Below are positions 14,381 through 20,345 of a DNA stretch of 20,345 bases, piece after piece. A program made the position numbers and the translations under genes. The notes below the pieces were generated by a model. It was not told where the DNA came from. It worked only from the letters and a program-made list of their open reading frames with translations, and did not search any database. How positions within the stretch are numbered: position 1 is the stretch's first letter; every line of letters begins with the position of its first letter. Source of the DNA: a virus; IMG/VR virus record IMGVR_UViG_3300027659_000275, positions 1-20,345 of that record; one strand, given 5' to 3'.

Positions 14381-14398
14381 TTGTTAAAAATGTAACAA
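14381..14398. repeat. Inverted repeat TTGTTA/TAACAA before the scaffold gene
   Basis: TTGTTA (14381-14386) and TAACAA (14393-14398) flank a six-base spacer, immediately after the stop of the CxC/CC gene. There is no T-run downstream, so an operator or a weak RNA hairpin is more likely than a terminator. The gap then carries the AT-rich leader TTAATTTTAAAACAAAA (14411-14427). Confidence 0.4.
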
Positions 14399-14432
14399 AA
14401 CTTTATAATATTAATTTTAAAACAAAAATCAA

Positions 14433-14981
14433 ATGTCGAACGTAATTAACCAAATCAAAACCTTATTGGGAATGGAAGTAAAACTTGCTCAAATGGCTTT
14501 AGAAAATGGTACTATTATCGAAGCTGAAGTATTTGAAGCAGGTGCAAGTGTTTTCATCGTAAACGAAGAAGATAGAATTGCTTTACCTGTTGGAGAATAT
14601 AAGTTAGAAGATGGTATGATTTTAATCGTAGCCGAAGAAGGTATTATTGCTGAAATCAAAGAAATGGAAGCACCTGTTGCTGAAGAAGCACCTGCTGAAG
14701 TAGAAGTTGAAGTAGAGCAAGAAATGGCCGAAGTAAAAGAACCTAAAAGAGTAATTGAATCAGTTACTAAAGAAATGTTCTTTGCTGAAATCGAATCTTT
14801 AAGAAAAGAAATCGAAGAATTAAAATTAGCTAAAGTTGAAGTTAAAGAAGTAGAATTATCTGCTGAACCTTTAACACACAATCCTGAAGCTACAACTAAA
14901 AGAGAATTACATACTTTCTCACAAAATAGAACCAAAACAACTTTTGATTCTGTATTAAACAAAATTTCAAACTTTAAATAA
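14433..14981 (+). CDS. Scaffold-like or head decoration protein, 182 aa
   Basis: A 182-residue acidic protein directly upstream of the major capsid gene. Residues about 20-75 form a beta-rich domain (NGTIIEAEVFEAGASVFIV, ALPVGEYKLEDGMILIV, EEGIIAEI). Then come a low-complexity Glu/Ala/Val stretch (about 78-110), a coiled coil (about 115-140, FFAEIESLRKEIEELK) and a basic C-terminal tail. Acidic coiled-coil proteins in this position usually act as scaffolding for prohead assembly, with the C-terminus touching the capsid protein. A decoration role for the beta domain is possible. Codon use is as in the capsid gene, suggesting high expression. Confidence 0.7.
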   Translation: MSNVINQIKTLLGMEVKLAQMALENGTIIEAEVFEAGASVFIVNEEDRIALPVGEYKLEDGMILIVAEEGIIAEIKEMEAPVAEEAPAEVEVEVEQEMAEVKEPKRVIESVTKEMFFAEIESLRKEIEELKLAKVEVKEVELSAEPLTHNPEATTKRELHTFSQNRTKTTFDSVLNKISNFK

Positions 14982-14988
14982 TTAAAAA

Positions 14989-15921
14989 ATGGCGACTACA
15001 ACTTCTATTACAACTACTTATGCAGGTCAGTTTGCAGGGAAATATATTTCTGCTGCTTTATTGTCTGCCTCTACTATCGAAAACGGTGGTATTGAAGTAA
15101 AACCAAACATTGCTTTTAAAGAAGTAATTAAAAAGTTAGCAACTAACGATTTAGTTAAAGATGCTACTTGTGATTTCGATGCAACTTCTACAGTTACTTT
15201 AACTGAAAGAATCATCACTCCTGAAGAATTCCAAATCAATTTACAACTTTGTAAAAAAGATTTCCGTTCAGATTGGGAAGCGATCGAAATGGGTTATTCT
15301 GCATTCGATTCAATGCCACCTTCTTTTCAAGATTTCTTATTAGCGCACGTTGCTGCTAAAGCTGCTCAAAACAACGAAGTATCAATTTGGAGAGGTGCTA
15401 CTGCTACTGCAGGACAATTTGACGGATTCGTTACTTTAGCTACTGCTGATGCAACTGTTATCGACGTAGTTGGTACTGCTGTAACTGCTGCTAACGTTAT
15501 TGCTGAATTAGGAAAAGTAGTTGATGCTATTCCTGCTGCTTTATACGGAAAAGAAGATTTATATATCTATGTATCTCAAAACGTTGCTCGTGCTTACGTT
15601 CGTGCTTTAGGCGGTTTTGCTGCTTCAGGTTTAGGTGCTAATGGTACTAACACAATGGGTACACAATGGTTTAACAACGGAAGTTTAACTTTTGACGGAG
15701 TTAAAATATTTGTTGCAAACGGATTGGCTAACAACTATATGATGGCTGCAGAAAAATCTAACTTATATTTCGGAACAGGTTTATTATCTGACCATAACGA
15801 AGTGAAAGTGATTGATATGGCCGACATCGACGGATCTCAGAATGTAAGAGTAGTAATGAGATTTACTGCAGGTGTTCAATACGGAATTGGTTCTGATATC
15901 GTTCTTTACACTCCTGCTTAA
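14989..15921 (+). CDS. Major capsid protein (HK97-fold, putative)
   Basis: A 310-residue protein after the scaffold-like gene. It has an Ala/Thr-rich N-terminus and an RIITPEEFQINLQLCKKDF segment (about 74-92). The centre is rich in Ala and Gly, with AAKAAQNNEVSIWRGA (121-136) and GFAASGLGANGTNTMGTQW. The C-terminus ends VRVVMRFTAGVQYGIGSDIVLY. Size, place and this pattern match major capsid proteins of Bacteroidota siphophages, which I expect to have the HK97 fold. Codons are strongly biased (GCT for Ala, AAC for Asn), fitting a highly expressed gene. It is followed by a strong terminator. No separate delta domain is obvious. Confidence 0.83.
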   Translation: MATTTSITTTYAGQFAGKYISAALLSASTIENGGIEVKPNIAFKEVIKKLATNDLVKDATCDFDATSTVTLTERIITPEEFQINLQLCKKDFRSDWEAIEMGYSAFDSMPPSFQDFLLAHVAAKAAQNNEVSIWRGATATAGQFDGFVTLATADATVIDVVGTAVTAANVIAELGKVVDAIPAALYGKEDLYIYVSQNVARAYVRALGGFAASGLGANGTNTMGTQWFNNGSLTFDGVKIFVANGLANNYMMAAEKSNLYFGTGLLSDHNEVKVIDMADIDGSQNVRVVMRFTAGVQYGIGSDIVLYTPA

Positions 15922-15940
15922 TTTTAAGCAAATAATCTTC

Positions 15941-15975
15941 AAAGGGGTGGTGAAATAAACGCCACCCTTTTTTTT
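15941..15975 (+). terminator. Strong Rho-independent terminator after the capsid gene
   Basis: Eight-base stem GGGTGGTG (15945-15952) with CGCCACCC (15960-15967), including one T-G wobble, seven-base loop and eight T (15968-15975). The upstream A bases pair with the T-run and lengthen the stem. It separates capsid and tube transcripts. Confidence 0.9.
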
Positions 15976-16000
15976 AATTAACTAATAAAAATATATACAT

Positions 16001-16528
16001 ATGGCTTGTGATTTATCAAGTGGAAGATTAGAAGTATGTAAAGATTCAGTAGGTGGCTTAAAAGCGGTTTATTTCGTTAATTACGGAGACGCAACAGGTT
16101 ATACTTACGATGCTACAAATACCGATGTAATCGATGCAGTATTAGGAACTCCAACTGCTTACAAATACGATTTAAAAGGTGCTTCTACATTTACACAAAA
16201 CGTAAATAGCTCACGTGAGAATGGTACAACATTTTTCGAGCAAGTATTAGAGTTGACTTTCAAAAAGTTAACAGTTAAAGACCACAAAGAATTGAAATTA
16301 ATGGCTTACGGTCGTCCACAAGTTATCGTAGAAGATAACAACGGAAATTTCTTCTATGCAGGTTTAGACCACGGAATGGATGTTACAGGTGGTACTATCG
16401 TAACCGGTGGTGCTATGGGTGATTTAAGTGGTTACACATTAACGCTAACAGGACAAGAACAAGTACCTGCTAACTTTATTGGTGACACACTTACTGCTGC
16501 AGGATTCACTGTAGTTGTTGGTTCTTAA
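16001..16528 (+). CDS. Major tail tube protein
   Basis: A 175-residue protein with a pattern I recognise as the major tail protein of Bacteroidota phages: GRLEVCKDSVGGLKAVYFVNYG (8-29), YDATNTDVIDAVLGTPTAYKYDLKG, SSRENGTTFFEQVLELTFKKLT, YGRPQVIVEDNNGNFFYAGLDHG, and GGAMGDLSGYTLTLTGQEQVPANF. It forms the hexameric tube rings around the tape measure. It is encoded apart from the chaperone and tape measure genes and has its own flanking terminators, which would allow independent high expression. No signal peptide. High confidence in family; the exact start (ATG at 16001) is supported by the gap after the terminator. Confidence 0.85.
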   Translation: MACDLSSGRLEVCKDSVGGLKAVYFVNYGDATGYTYDATNTDVIDAVLGTPTAYKYDLKGASTFTQNVNSSRENGTTFFEQVLELTFKKLTVKDHKELKLMAYGRPQVIVEDNNGNFFYAGLDHGMDVTGGTIVTGGAMGDLSGYTLTLTGQEQVPANFIGDTLTAAGFTVVVGS

Positions 16529-16549
16529 TAATCAACTTTAAATTTAATT

Positions 16550-16578
16550 AAGGGTAGCTTTTTAGTTACCCTTTTTTT
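16550..16578 (+). terminator. Rho-independent terminator after the tail tube gene
   Basis: Nine-base stem AAGGGTAGC (16550-16558) with GTTACCCTT (16565-16573), including one G-T wobble, six-base loop TTTTTA, then T through 16578. Located 22 bases after the tube gene stop. Confidence 0.88.
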
Positions 16579-16620
16579 GTTTTAACAATTCAACACATTA
16601 TTTATTTTTAAATAAAAAGA

Positions 16621-16950
16621 ATGATAATTTTAAAAGAACAAGCAACGGCACAAAATCTTTACGCTACGATTGATGGTTTAGAAGCTGATGCTATTGTTTT
16701 AAGAGATGAAGAAGCAAATACAGAAGAAACTATCGGGTGCGTATTTTCGATTGATAAATATTACGCAGTTACTAATTTGGTATTTCCGATAATAGAAAAC
16801 AAATTCTACAATTTGACTATTTTAAATGGTACTGATGTAGTTTATAGAGACAAAATATTTTGCACAAACCAAATAATTGAAGAATTTAGTATAAACAATA
16901 ATGTTTACACGCAAAGAACTTCAGATAATGAATTTATAATTTATGGATAA
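16621..16950 (+). CDS. Conserved phage protein of unknown function, 109 aa
   Basis: A 109-residue beta-rich protein. It begins MIILKEQATAQNLYATIDG, and its second half (KFYNLTILNGTDVVYRDKIFCTNQ, about 62-85, then NEFIIYG) matches a pattern I associate with a small conserved protein next to the portal in Bacteroidota phages. It is preceded by an AT-rich leader (16602-16618) similar to those at 5435 and 12641, and overlaps the portal gene by 8 bases. A structural role is likely from context, but the function is unknown. Confidence 0.65.
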   Translation: MIILKEQATAQNLYATIDGLEADAIVLRDEEANTEETIGCVFSIDKYYAVTNLVFPIIENKFYNLTILNGTDVVYRDKIFCTNQIIEEFSINNNVYTQRTSDNEFIIYG

Positions 16951-18721
16951 CGTACACATTTTAAGTTTAAGCGCTTATAATTCTCCAACTATAACTGAAT
17001 CTAAAAACAAAGAGTTCGTTGAATACGGCGTAGATAACAACTATTTTCAATACCTTATTGATAGATTTTTGTACTCAAATACAAATCACGCTATTATAAC
17101 AGGTGTTGCTAATATGATTTATGGAAAAGGAATCGATGCTACTGATTCAAATCGTAAGCCAAACGAGTATGCACAAATGATGTCTATCTTAAAAAAGGAT
17201 TGTTTGCGTAAAGTTGCTTTAGAACGTAAATTGCTTGGAATGGCTGCAATGCAGGTTATTTACTTGAATGGTAAAGTTAAATCAGTTGAGCATTTTCCAA
17301 TGCACACGTTAAGAGCAGAAAAATGTAACGATAAAGGCGAAATTGAAGCTTGGTTTTATCATCACGATTGGTCAAATTACAGAAAAGGTGACGTATTAAA
17401 ACGCATACCTGCTTTTAAATTTGGTAACGGAAAAGAAGTTGAATTATACGTTATTAAACCATACGTTTCAGGTTATCACTACTATACTCCAATAGATTAT
17501 TCGGGTGCTTTACCATACGCAACTTTAGAGCAAGAAATTTCCGATTACTTGATCAACGATGTAATGAATGGGTTTAGTGGTACAAAAGTAATTAACTTTA
17601 ACAATAACATACCACCTGAAGAAAAGCGCCAAGAAGTAGCAAACGAAGTTAAACGTAAATTAACAGGAAGCAAAGGCGACAAGGTAATTGTATCTTTTAA
17701 CGCAAGTGCAGATAACAAAACTACAGTTGACGATATTCCATTAAACGAAGCACCGGCACATTATCAATATTTATCTACAGAATGTTTTGAAAAATTAATT
17801 GTAGGGCATCGTGTTACAAGTCCAATGCTTTTAGGAATTAGAGATACAGGCGGTGGTTTAGGTAACAATGCTGATGAAATAGAAACTGCTACACGTTTAT
17901 TTGACAATATTGTTATTAGACCATATCAATTAGAAATTATTGAAGCGTTAGACGAAATACTATCAGTAAACGGAATCGCTTTAAACCTATATTTTAAGAC
18001 AATACAACCACTTGATTTTATAGACGTAAATACATTAAACGCAGAAACAAAAGAAGAAGAAACAGGCGTTAAAATGAGTAAGGTATGTTGTTCAAGCGAC
18101 AATACTTTAGACGACGAAGTTGCAAATGATTTAATAGACTTAGGAGAAACACCTAACGAAAATTGGTTATTAATTGACGAAAGCGAAGTTGACTACGATA
18201 CTGACGATGCTGAAAACGAATTATTAAACAAAGAACCAAAACAAAGTTTACTATCTAAAGTTTATAATTTTGTAAGTACCGGTTCTGCAAGACCAAACGC
18301 TAAAAGTGAGCAAGACGAAAACATTGATGGAATTAGATTTATAACTCGTTACGTTTATGCGGGTGAAATTTCTGCTGATAGTAGATTGTTTTGTAAAAAA
18401 ATGAAAGAAGCTGATAAAATTTATCGTAAAGAAGATATTATTAGAATGTCGGAACAAGCGGTTAATAAAGGTTGGGGACCACGTGGAGCTGACACTTATT
18501 CAATATGGTTATACAAAGGCGGTGGTGCTTGTCACCATAGATGGAATAAACAAGTTTACGCAAGTTTTGAAGGTGTAAATATTGATGTTAATTCACCTAA
18601 AGCAAGAATAATAGCAGGTGCAAAAGCTGCAGAATATGGCTATACAGTTAAAAATGAGGAATTAGTTTCCAAACGACCAATAGATATGCCTAACAAAGGA
18701 TTTTTACCTAAAAACAATTAG
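16943..18721 (+). CDS. Portal protein with fused C-terminal domain, 592 aa
   Basis: Residues about 20-360 fit a portal protein: NHAIITGVANMIYGKGI (48-64), a KVALERKLLGMAAMQVIYL strand-helix region (90-108), HFPMHTLRAEK, and the portal-like block RVTSPMLLGIRDTGGGLGNNADEIETATRLF (290-320) followed by RPYQLEIIEALDEILSVNG (326-344). A CC pair (382-383) and an acidic linker (about 385-460) lead to a second domain (461-592). That domain has an RYVYAGEISADSR segment, RKEDIIRMSEQAVNKGWGP, GADTYSIWLYKGGGACHHRW (515-534) and IDMPNKGFLP near the end. The portal is the ring through which the terminase pumps DNA; the added domain is conserved-looking but uncharacterised. Length exceeds a typical portal because of it. 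Confidence 0.8.
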   Translation: MDNVHILSLSAYNSPTITESKNKEFVEYGVDNNYFQYLIDRFLYSNTNHAIITGVANMIYGKGIDATDSNRKPNEYAQMMSILKKDCLRKVALERKLLGMAAMQVIYLNGKVKSVEHFPMHTLRAEKCNDKGEIEAWFYHHDWSNYRKGDVLKRIPAFKFGNGKEVELYVIKPYVSGYHYYTPIDYSGALPYATLEQEISDYLINDVMNGFSGTKVINFNNNIPPEEKRQEVANEVKRKLTGSKGDKVIVSFNASADNKTTVDDIPLNEAPAHYQYLSTECFEKLIVGHRVTSPMLLGIRDTGGGLGNNADEIETATRLFDNIVIRPYQLEIIEALDEILSVNGIALNLYFKTIQPLDFIDVNTLNAETKEEETGVKMSKVCCSSDNTLDDEVANDLIDLGETPNENWLLIDESEVDYDTDDAENELLNKEPKQSLLSKVYNFVSTGSARPNAKSEQDENIDGIRFITRYVYAGEISADSRLFCKKMKEADKIYRKEDIIRMSEQAVNKGWGPRGADTYSIWLYKGGGACHHRWNKQVYASFEGVNIDVNSPKARIIAGAKAAEYGYTVKNEELVSKRPIDMPNKGFLPKNN

Positions 18722-18724
18722 AAA

Positions 18725-19237
18725 ATGGCTTACGCATTATTAATAAGTACTGAGGATGTAAAAAGATTCACTATACTAAATGGAAATTTAGACGTTGATG
18801 ATTTTATCCAATATATAAAAATAGCACAGGATATAACTATTCAAAACTATTTAGGAACTGATTTATATAACAAGTTTCAAACCTTGATTATAAGCGGTGA
18901 TATTAACTTAAACGCAAACCTTAAATATAAGAATCTTTTAACCGAGTATATTAAACCGATGTTAATTCATTTTGCTATGGTTCAATATTTACCTTTTGCT
19001 GCTTATACAATAGCTAACAAAGGAGTATTTAAACATACTGCTGAAAATTCTACAAGTGTAGAGAAAAATGAAATTGATTACTTGGTAGAAAAAGAACGTG
19101 ATATTGCACAACATTACACACAACGTTTTATAGATTATATGTGTTTTAACAACGCAACTTTTCCTGAATATAATAGTAACTCTAACGGGGATATGTTTCC
19201 TGATACCGACAATTTCTATGGATCTTGGGTGTTATAA
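18725..19237 (+). CDS. Head-tail connector/adaptor candidate, 170 aa
   Basis: A 170-residue, largely helical protein three bases after the portal stop. It has the layout of gp6-type head-completion proteins: ISTEDVKRFTILNGNLDVDDFIQYIKIAQDITIQNYLG (7-44), a KYKNLLTEYIKPMLIHFAMVQYLPF helix pair, a mid-region with NKGVFKH, and a C-terminus with DYMCFNNATFPEY. Connector proteins attach beneath the portal. The call is from position and helix pattern, resembling a Bacteroidota family of unknown function. Confidence 0.6.
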   Translation: MAYALLISTEDVKRFTILNGNLDVDDFIQYIKIAQDITIQNYLGTDLYNKFQTLIISGDINLNANLKYKNLLTEYIKPMLIHFAMVQYLPFAAYTIANKGVFKHTAENSTSVEKNEIDYLVEKERDIAQHYTQRFIDYMCFNNATFPEYNSNSNGDMFPDTDNFYGSWVL

Positions 19238-19334
19238 AAAGAAAAGAAAAAAGGTAGGTAGTTATACCAAACCTAAAGAAGAAAACAAAAAGAAGTTAGA
19301 ATTATTTTTAACAAAAATAGAAAATGGCAAATAA
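19218..19334 (+). CDS. Small Lys-rich protein, 38 aa
   Basis: A 38-residue ORF bridging the connector and fibre genes, overlapping them by 20 and 11 bases. It is extremely basic (12 Lys and 1 Arg), with GCYKKKRKKVGSYTKPKEE at positions 4-22. It fills an 86-base gap in a gap-free region, which supports it, but the low complexity of the A-rich DNA makes it uncertain. It could bind nucleic acid. No family recognised. Confidence 0.45.
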   Translation: MDLGCYKKKRKKVGSYTKPKEENKKKLELFLTKIENGK

Positions 19335-19560
19335 TATAGATTGGGGGCAAGGAGTAAATAACAACGATATTTATTGGGGGCAAGGTGCTATCACCAATGA
19401 TATTAGTTGGGGTAGTGTTTACTCTGTAAGTTGGTCGGGTGAAACTGAAATATTAGGAAACGAAATTGATGCAGTAATAGATTTCATAGCAAGGGTTACT
19501 GCTGATAGCGGAACGTTTGAGGCTAAACAATGTTTAATTAATATAATAGAAAATATATGA
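19324..19560 (+). CDS. Short tail-fibre N-terminal protein with WGQG repeats, 78 aa
   Basis: A 78-residue protein starting with three tandem units of about 11 residues, each with an IxWG core (IDWGQG, IYWGQG, ISWGSV), then SVSWSGETEI. Its last third ends FIARVTADSGTFEAKQCLINIIENI, matching a motif near the N-terminus of the 783-residue tail protein (8094). The TGA overlaps the next ATG (ATGA at 19557-19560), so it is coupled to the fibre gene. I remember versions where this segment and the next protein form one chain, so this may be a split fibre. A tail-tip role is inferred. Confidence 0.65.
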   Translation: MANNIDWGQGVNNNDIYWGQGAITNDISWGSVYSVSWSGETEILGNEIDAVIDFIARVTADSGTFEAKQCLINIIENI

Positions 19561-20345
19561 GTTTATTTGATAGTGCTTCACTTTGTATAACGCCGAACGC
19601 GTATAAGGAAGACAAACTTTATTCGATAAAACCTACTGATGGTAGTGGTGATTTGGTAGTAACGAGAGCAACGACTGCAACGAGAGTTAATAGTGCAGGA
19701 CTTATTGAGCAAGTGCCTTATAATTTGTTTCAATATTCCCAAAATTTAGCAGATGCAAGTTGGGGAACTTTTGCAGCATCGGGAACAATAACAAGAACTG
19801 CAAACTATGCTACTGCTCCCAATGGCACAATGACTGCTACACGTATTCAAAATTCAGGTGGTAATACAGTTCAATGGACTTATCAAAATATATTTATGAC
19901 TTCAGGCGGAGTTTTTTCTATATATGTAAAAAGAACAGGTGCTACAAATCAAACATTTAAATTATTTGGAAATAATGGTGCTGTATCTTCAGCAAATTTT
20001 ACAGCTACTTCAGAATGGCAAAGATTTGAATTTACATCTCCTACAACCGCAAGTGCTTTACCTATAGGAATTACAACTGATTCAAGTGGTAACGCTGCTG
20101 ATTTATTAGTTTGGGGTGCTCAAGTTGAATTTTCAGCAACAGCAAAAGAATACTTTCCTACAACTGATAGATTAAACGTACCTCGTATTGATTACACTAA
20201 TGGAAGTTGTCCGAGTATATTAGTAGAGCCACAAAGAACGAATTTACTTACTTACTCTGAGCAGTTTGATAATGTAAGTTGGATAAAATCAAATTTATCT
20301 ATAACTGCAAATGCTACTACTGCACCCGATGGCACTTTAACTGCT
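19557..20345 (+). CDS. Tail fibre/receptor-binding protein, partial
   Basis: The frame is open for 263 codons from the ATG at 19557 to the window end, so the gene is truncated at its 3' end. Residues 14-52 (NAYKEDKLYSIKPTDGSGDL, then RATTATRVNSAGLIE) are typical of phage tail fibre and adhesin N-termini. After that, two homologous units begin: NLFQYSQNLADASW (56-69) with TAPNGTMTA (86-94), and NLLTYSEQFDNVSW (229-242) with TAPDGTLTA (255-263). These resemble tandem carbohydrate-binding-like beta-sandwich domains. It probably binds the host surface. It is coupled to the previous small gene by ATGA. Confidence 0.75.
   Translation, partial: MSLFDSASLCITPNAYKEDKLYSIKPTDGSGDLVVTRATTATRVNSAGLIEQVPYNLFQYSQNLADASWGTFAASGTITRTANYATAPNGTMTATRIQNSGGNTVQWTYQNIFMTSGGVFSIYVKRTGATNQTFKLFGNNGAVSSANFTATSEWQRFEFTSPTTASALPIGITTDSSGNAADLLVWGAQVEFSATAKEYFPTTDRLNVPRIDYTNGSCPSILVEPQRTNLLTYSEQFDNVSWIKSNLSITANATTAPDGTLTA

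Noticed and set aside
14489-14962. Minus-strand ORF of 157 codons opposite the scaffold gene
   Set aside because: Ser/Thr-rich antisense of the Glu/Ala-rich scaffold gene; no promoter or context on that strand.
1-20345. Search for tRNAs, CRISPR arrays, insertion sequences, integrase or attachment sites
   Set aside because: No cloverleaf with a GTTCGAATC-type arm, no regularly spaced repeats, no transposase or recombinase motifs seen; phage lifestyle cannot be decided from this window.

Overview
The window is a stretch of a tailed double-stranded DNA bacteriophage or prophage. The likely host is a member of the Bacteroidota, probably a Flavobacterium-like flavobacterium. This host call rests on four things: strongly AT-rich DNA; A-rich gene leaders with no Shine-Dalgarno sequence; two promoters carrying the Bacteroidota -7 element TAnnTTTG (both read TATATTTG, at 870-877 and 4974-4981); and protein families that I know mainly from phages of this phylum. 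All genes I can support lie on the + strand. They are packed tightly, with many ATGA or TAATG stop/start overlaps. The longest gap is about 117 bases, and there are no tRNAs, CRISPR arrays or insertion sequences.

Layout. Positions 1-3188 hold early or replication-type genes: a partial gene, small unknown proteins, a DUF3310 protein, a RecE/PDDEXK-like exonuclease, a protein resembling DnaA domain IV, and a Cys-motif small protein. Positions 3250-4893 hold the packaging genes (small and large terminase) and a small ORF. Positions 4894-5336 carry a second promoter and two small genes. Positions 5454-12599 hold a tail module: a tail assembly chaperone that appears to be made by a programmed -1 frameshift, two tail-completion or neck proteins, two large tail proteins and the tape measure protein. 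Positions 12662-15975 hold the capsid module: an XkdF-like protease with an extra C-terminal domain, a possible head fibre or decoration protein, a CxC/CC small protein, a scaffold-like protein, the major capsid protein and a strong terminator. Positions 16001-19334 hold the major tail tube protein, another terminator, a conserved unknown protein, the portal protein with a fused C-terminal domain, a head-tail connector candidate and a Lys-rich small ORF. Positions 19324 to the end hold the start of the tail fibre or receptor-binding locus, which runs off the window.

How the genes work together. The terminase packages DNA through the portal into a capsid built from the major capsid protein on the scaffold and matured by the protease. 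The chaperone pair and tape measure set tail length, and the tube protein fills the tail. The notable architectural point is the order. Portal, capsid and tube genes lie downstream of the tape measure, about 12 kb from the large terminase, instead of directly after it as in lambda- or HK97-like phages.

The main points for a second look are the frameshift in the chaperone gene, the large terminase with no ATG codon at all, a pair of promoters sharing an 18-base repeat, a motif shared by two distant tail proteins, C-terminal domains fused to the protease and the portal, and several intergenic palindromes. Functions come from remembered family features and visible motifs. No database search was run.
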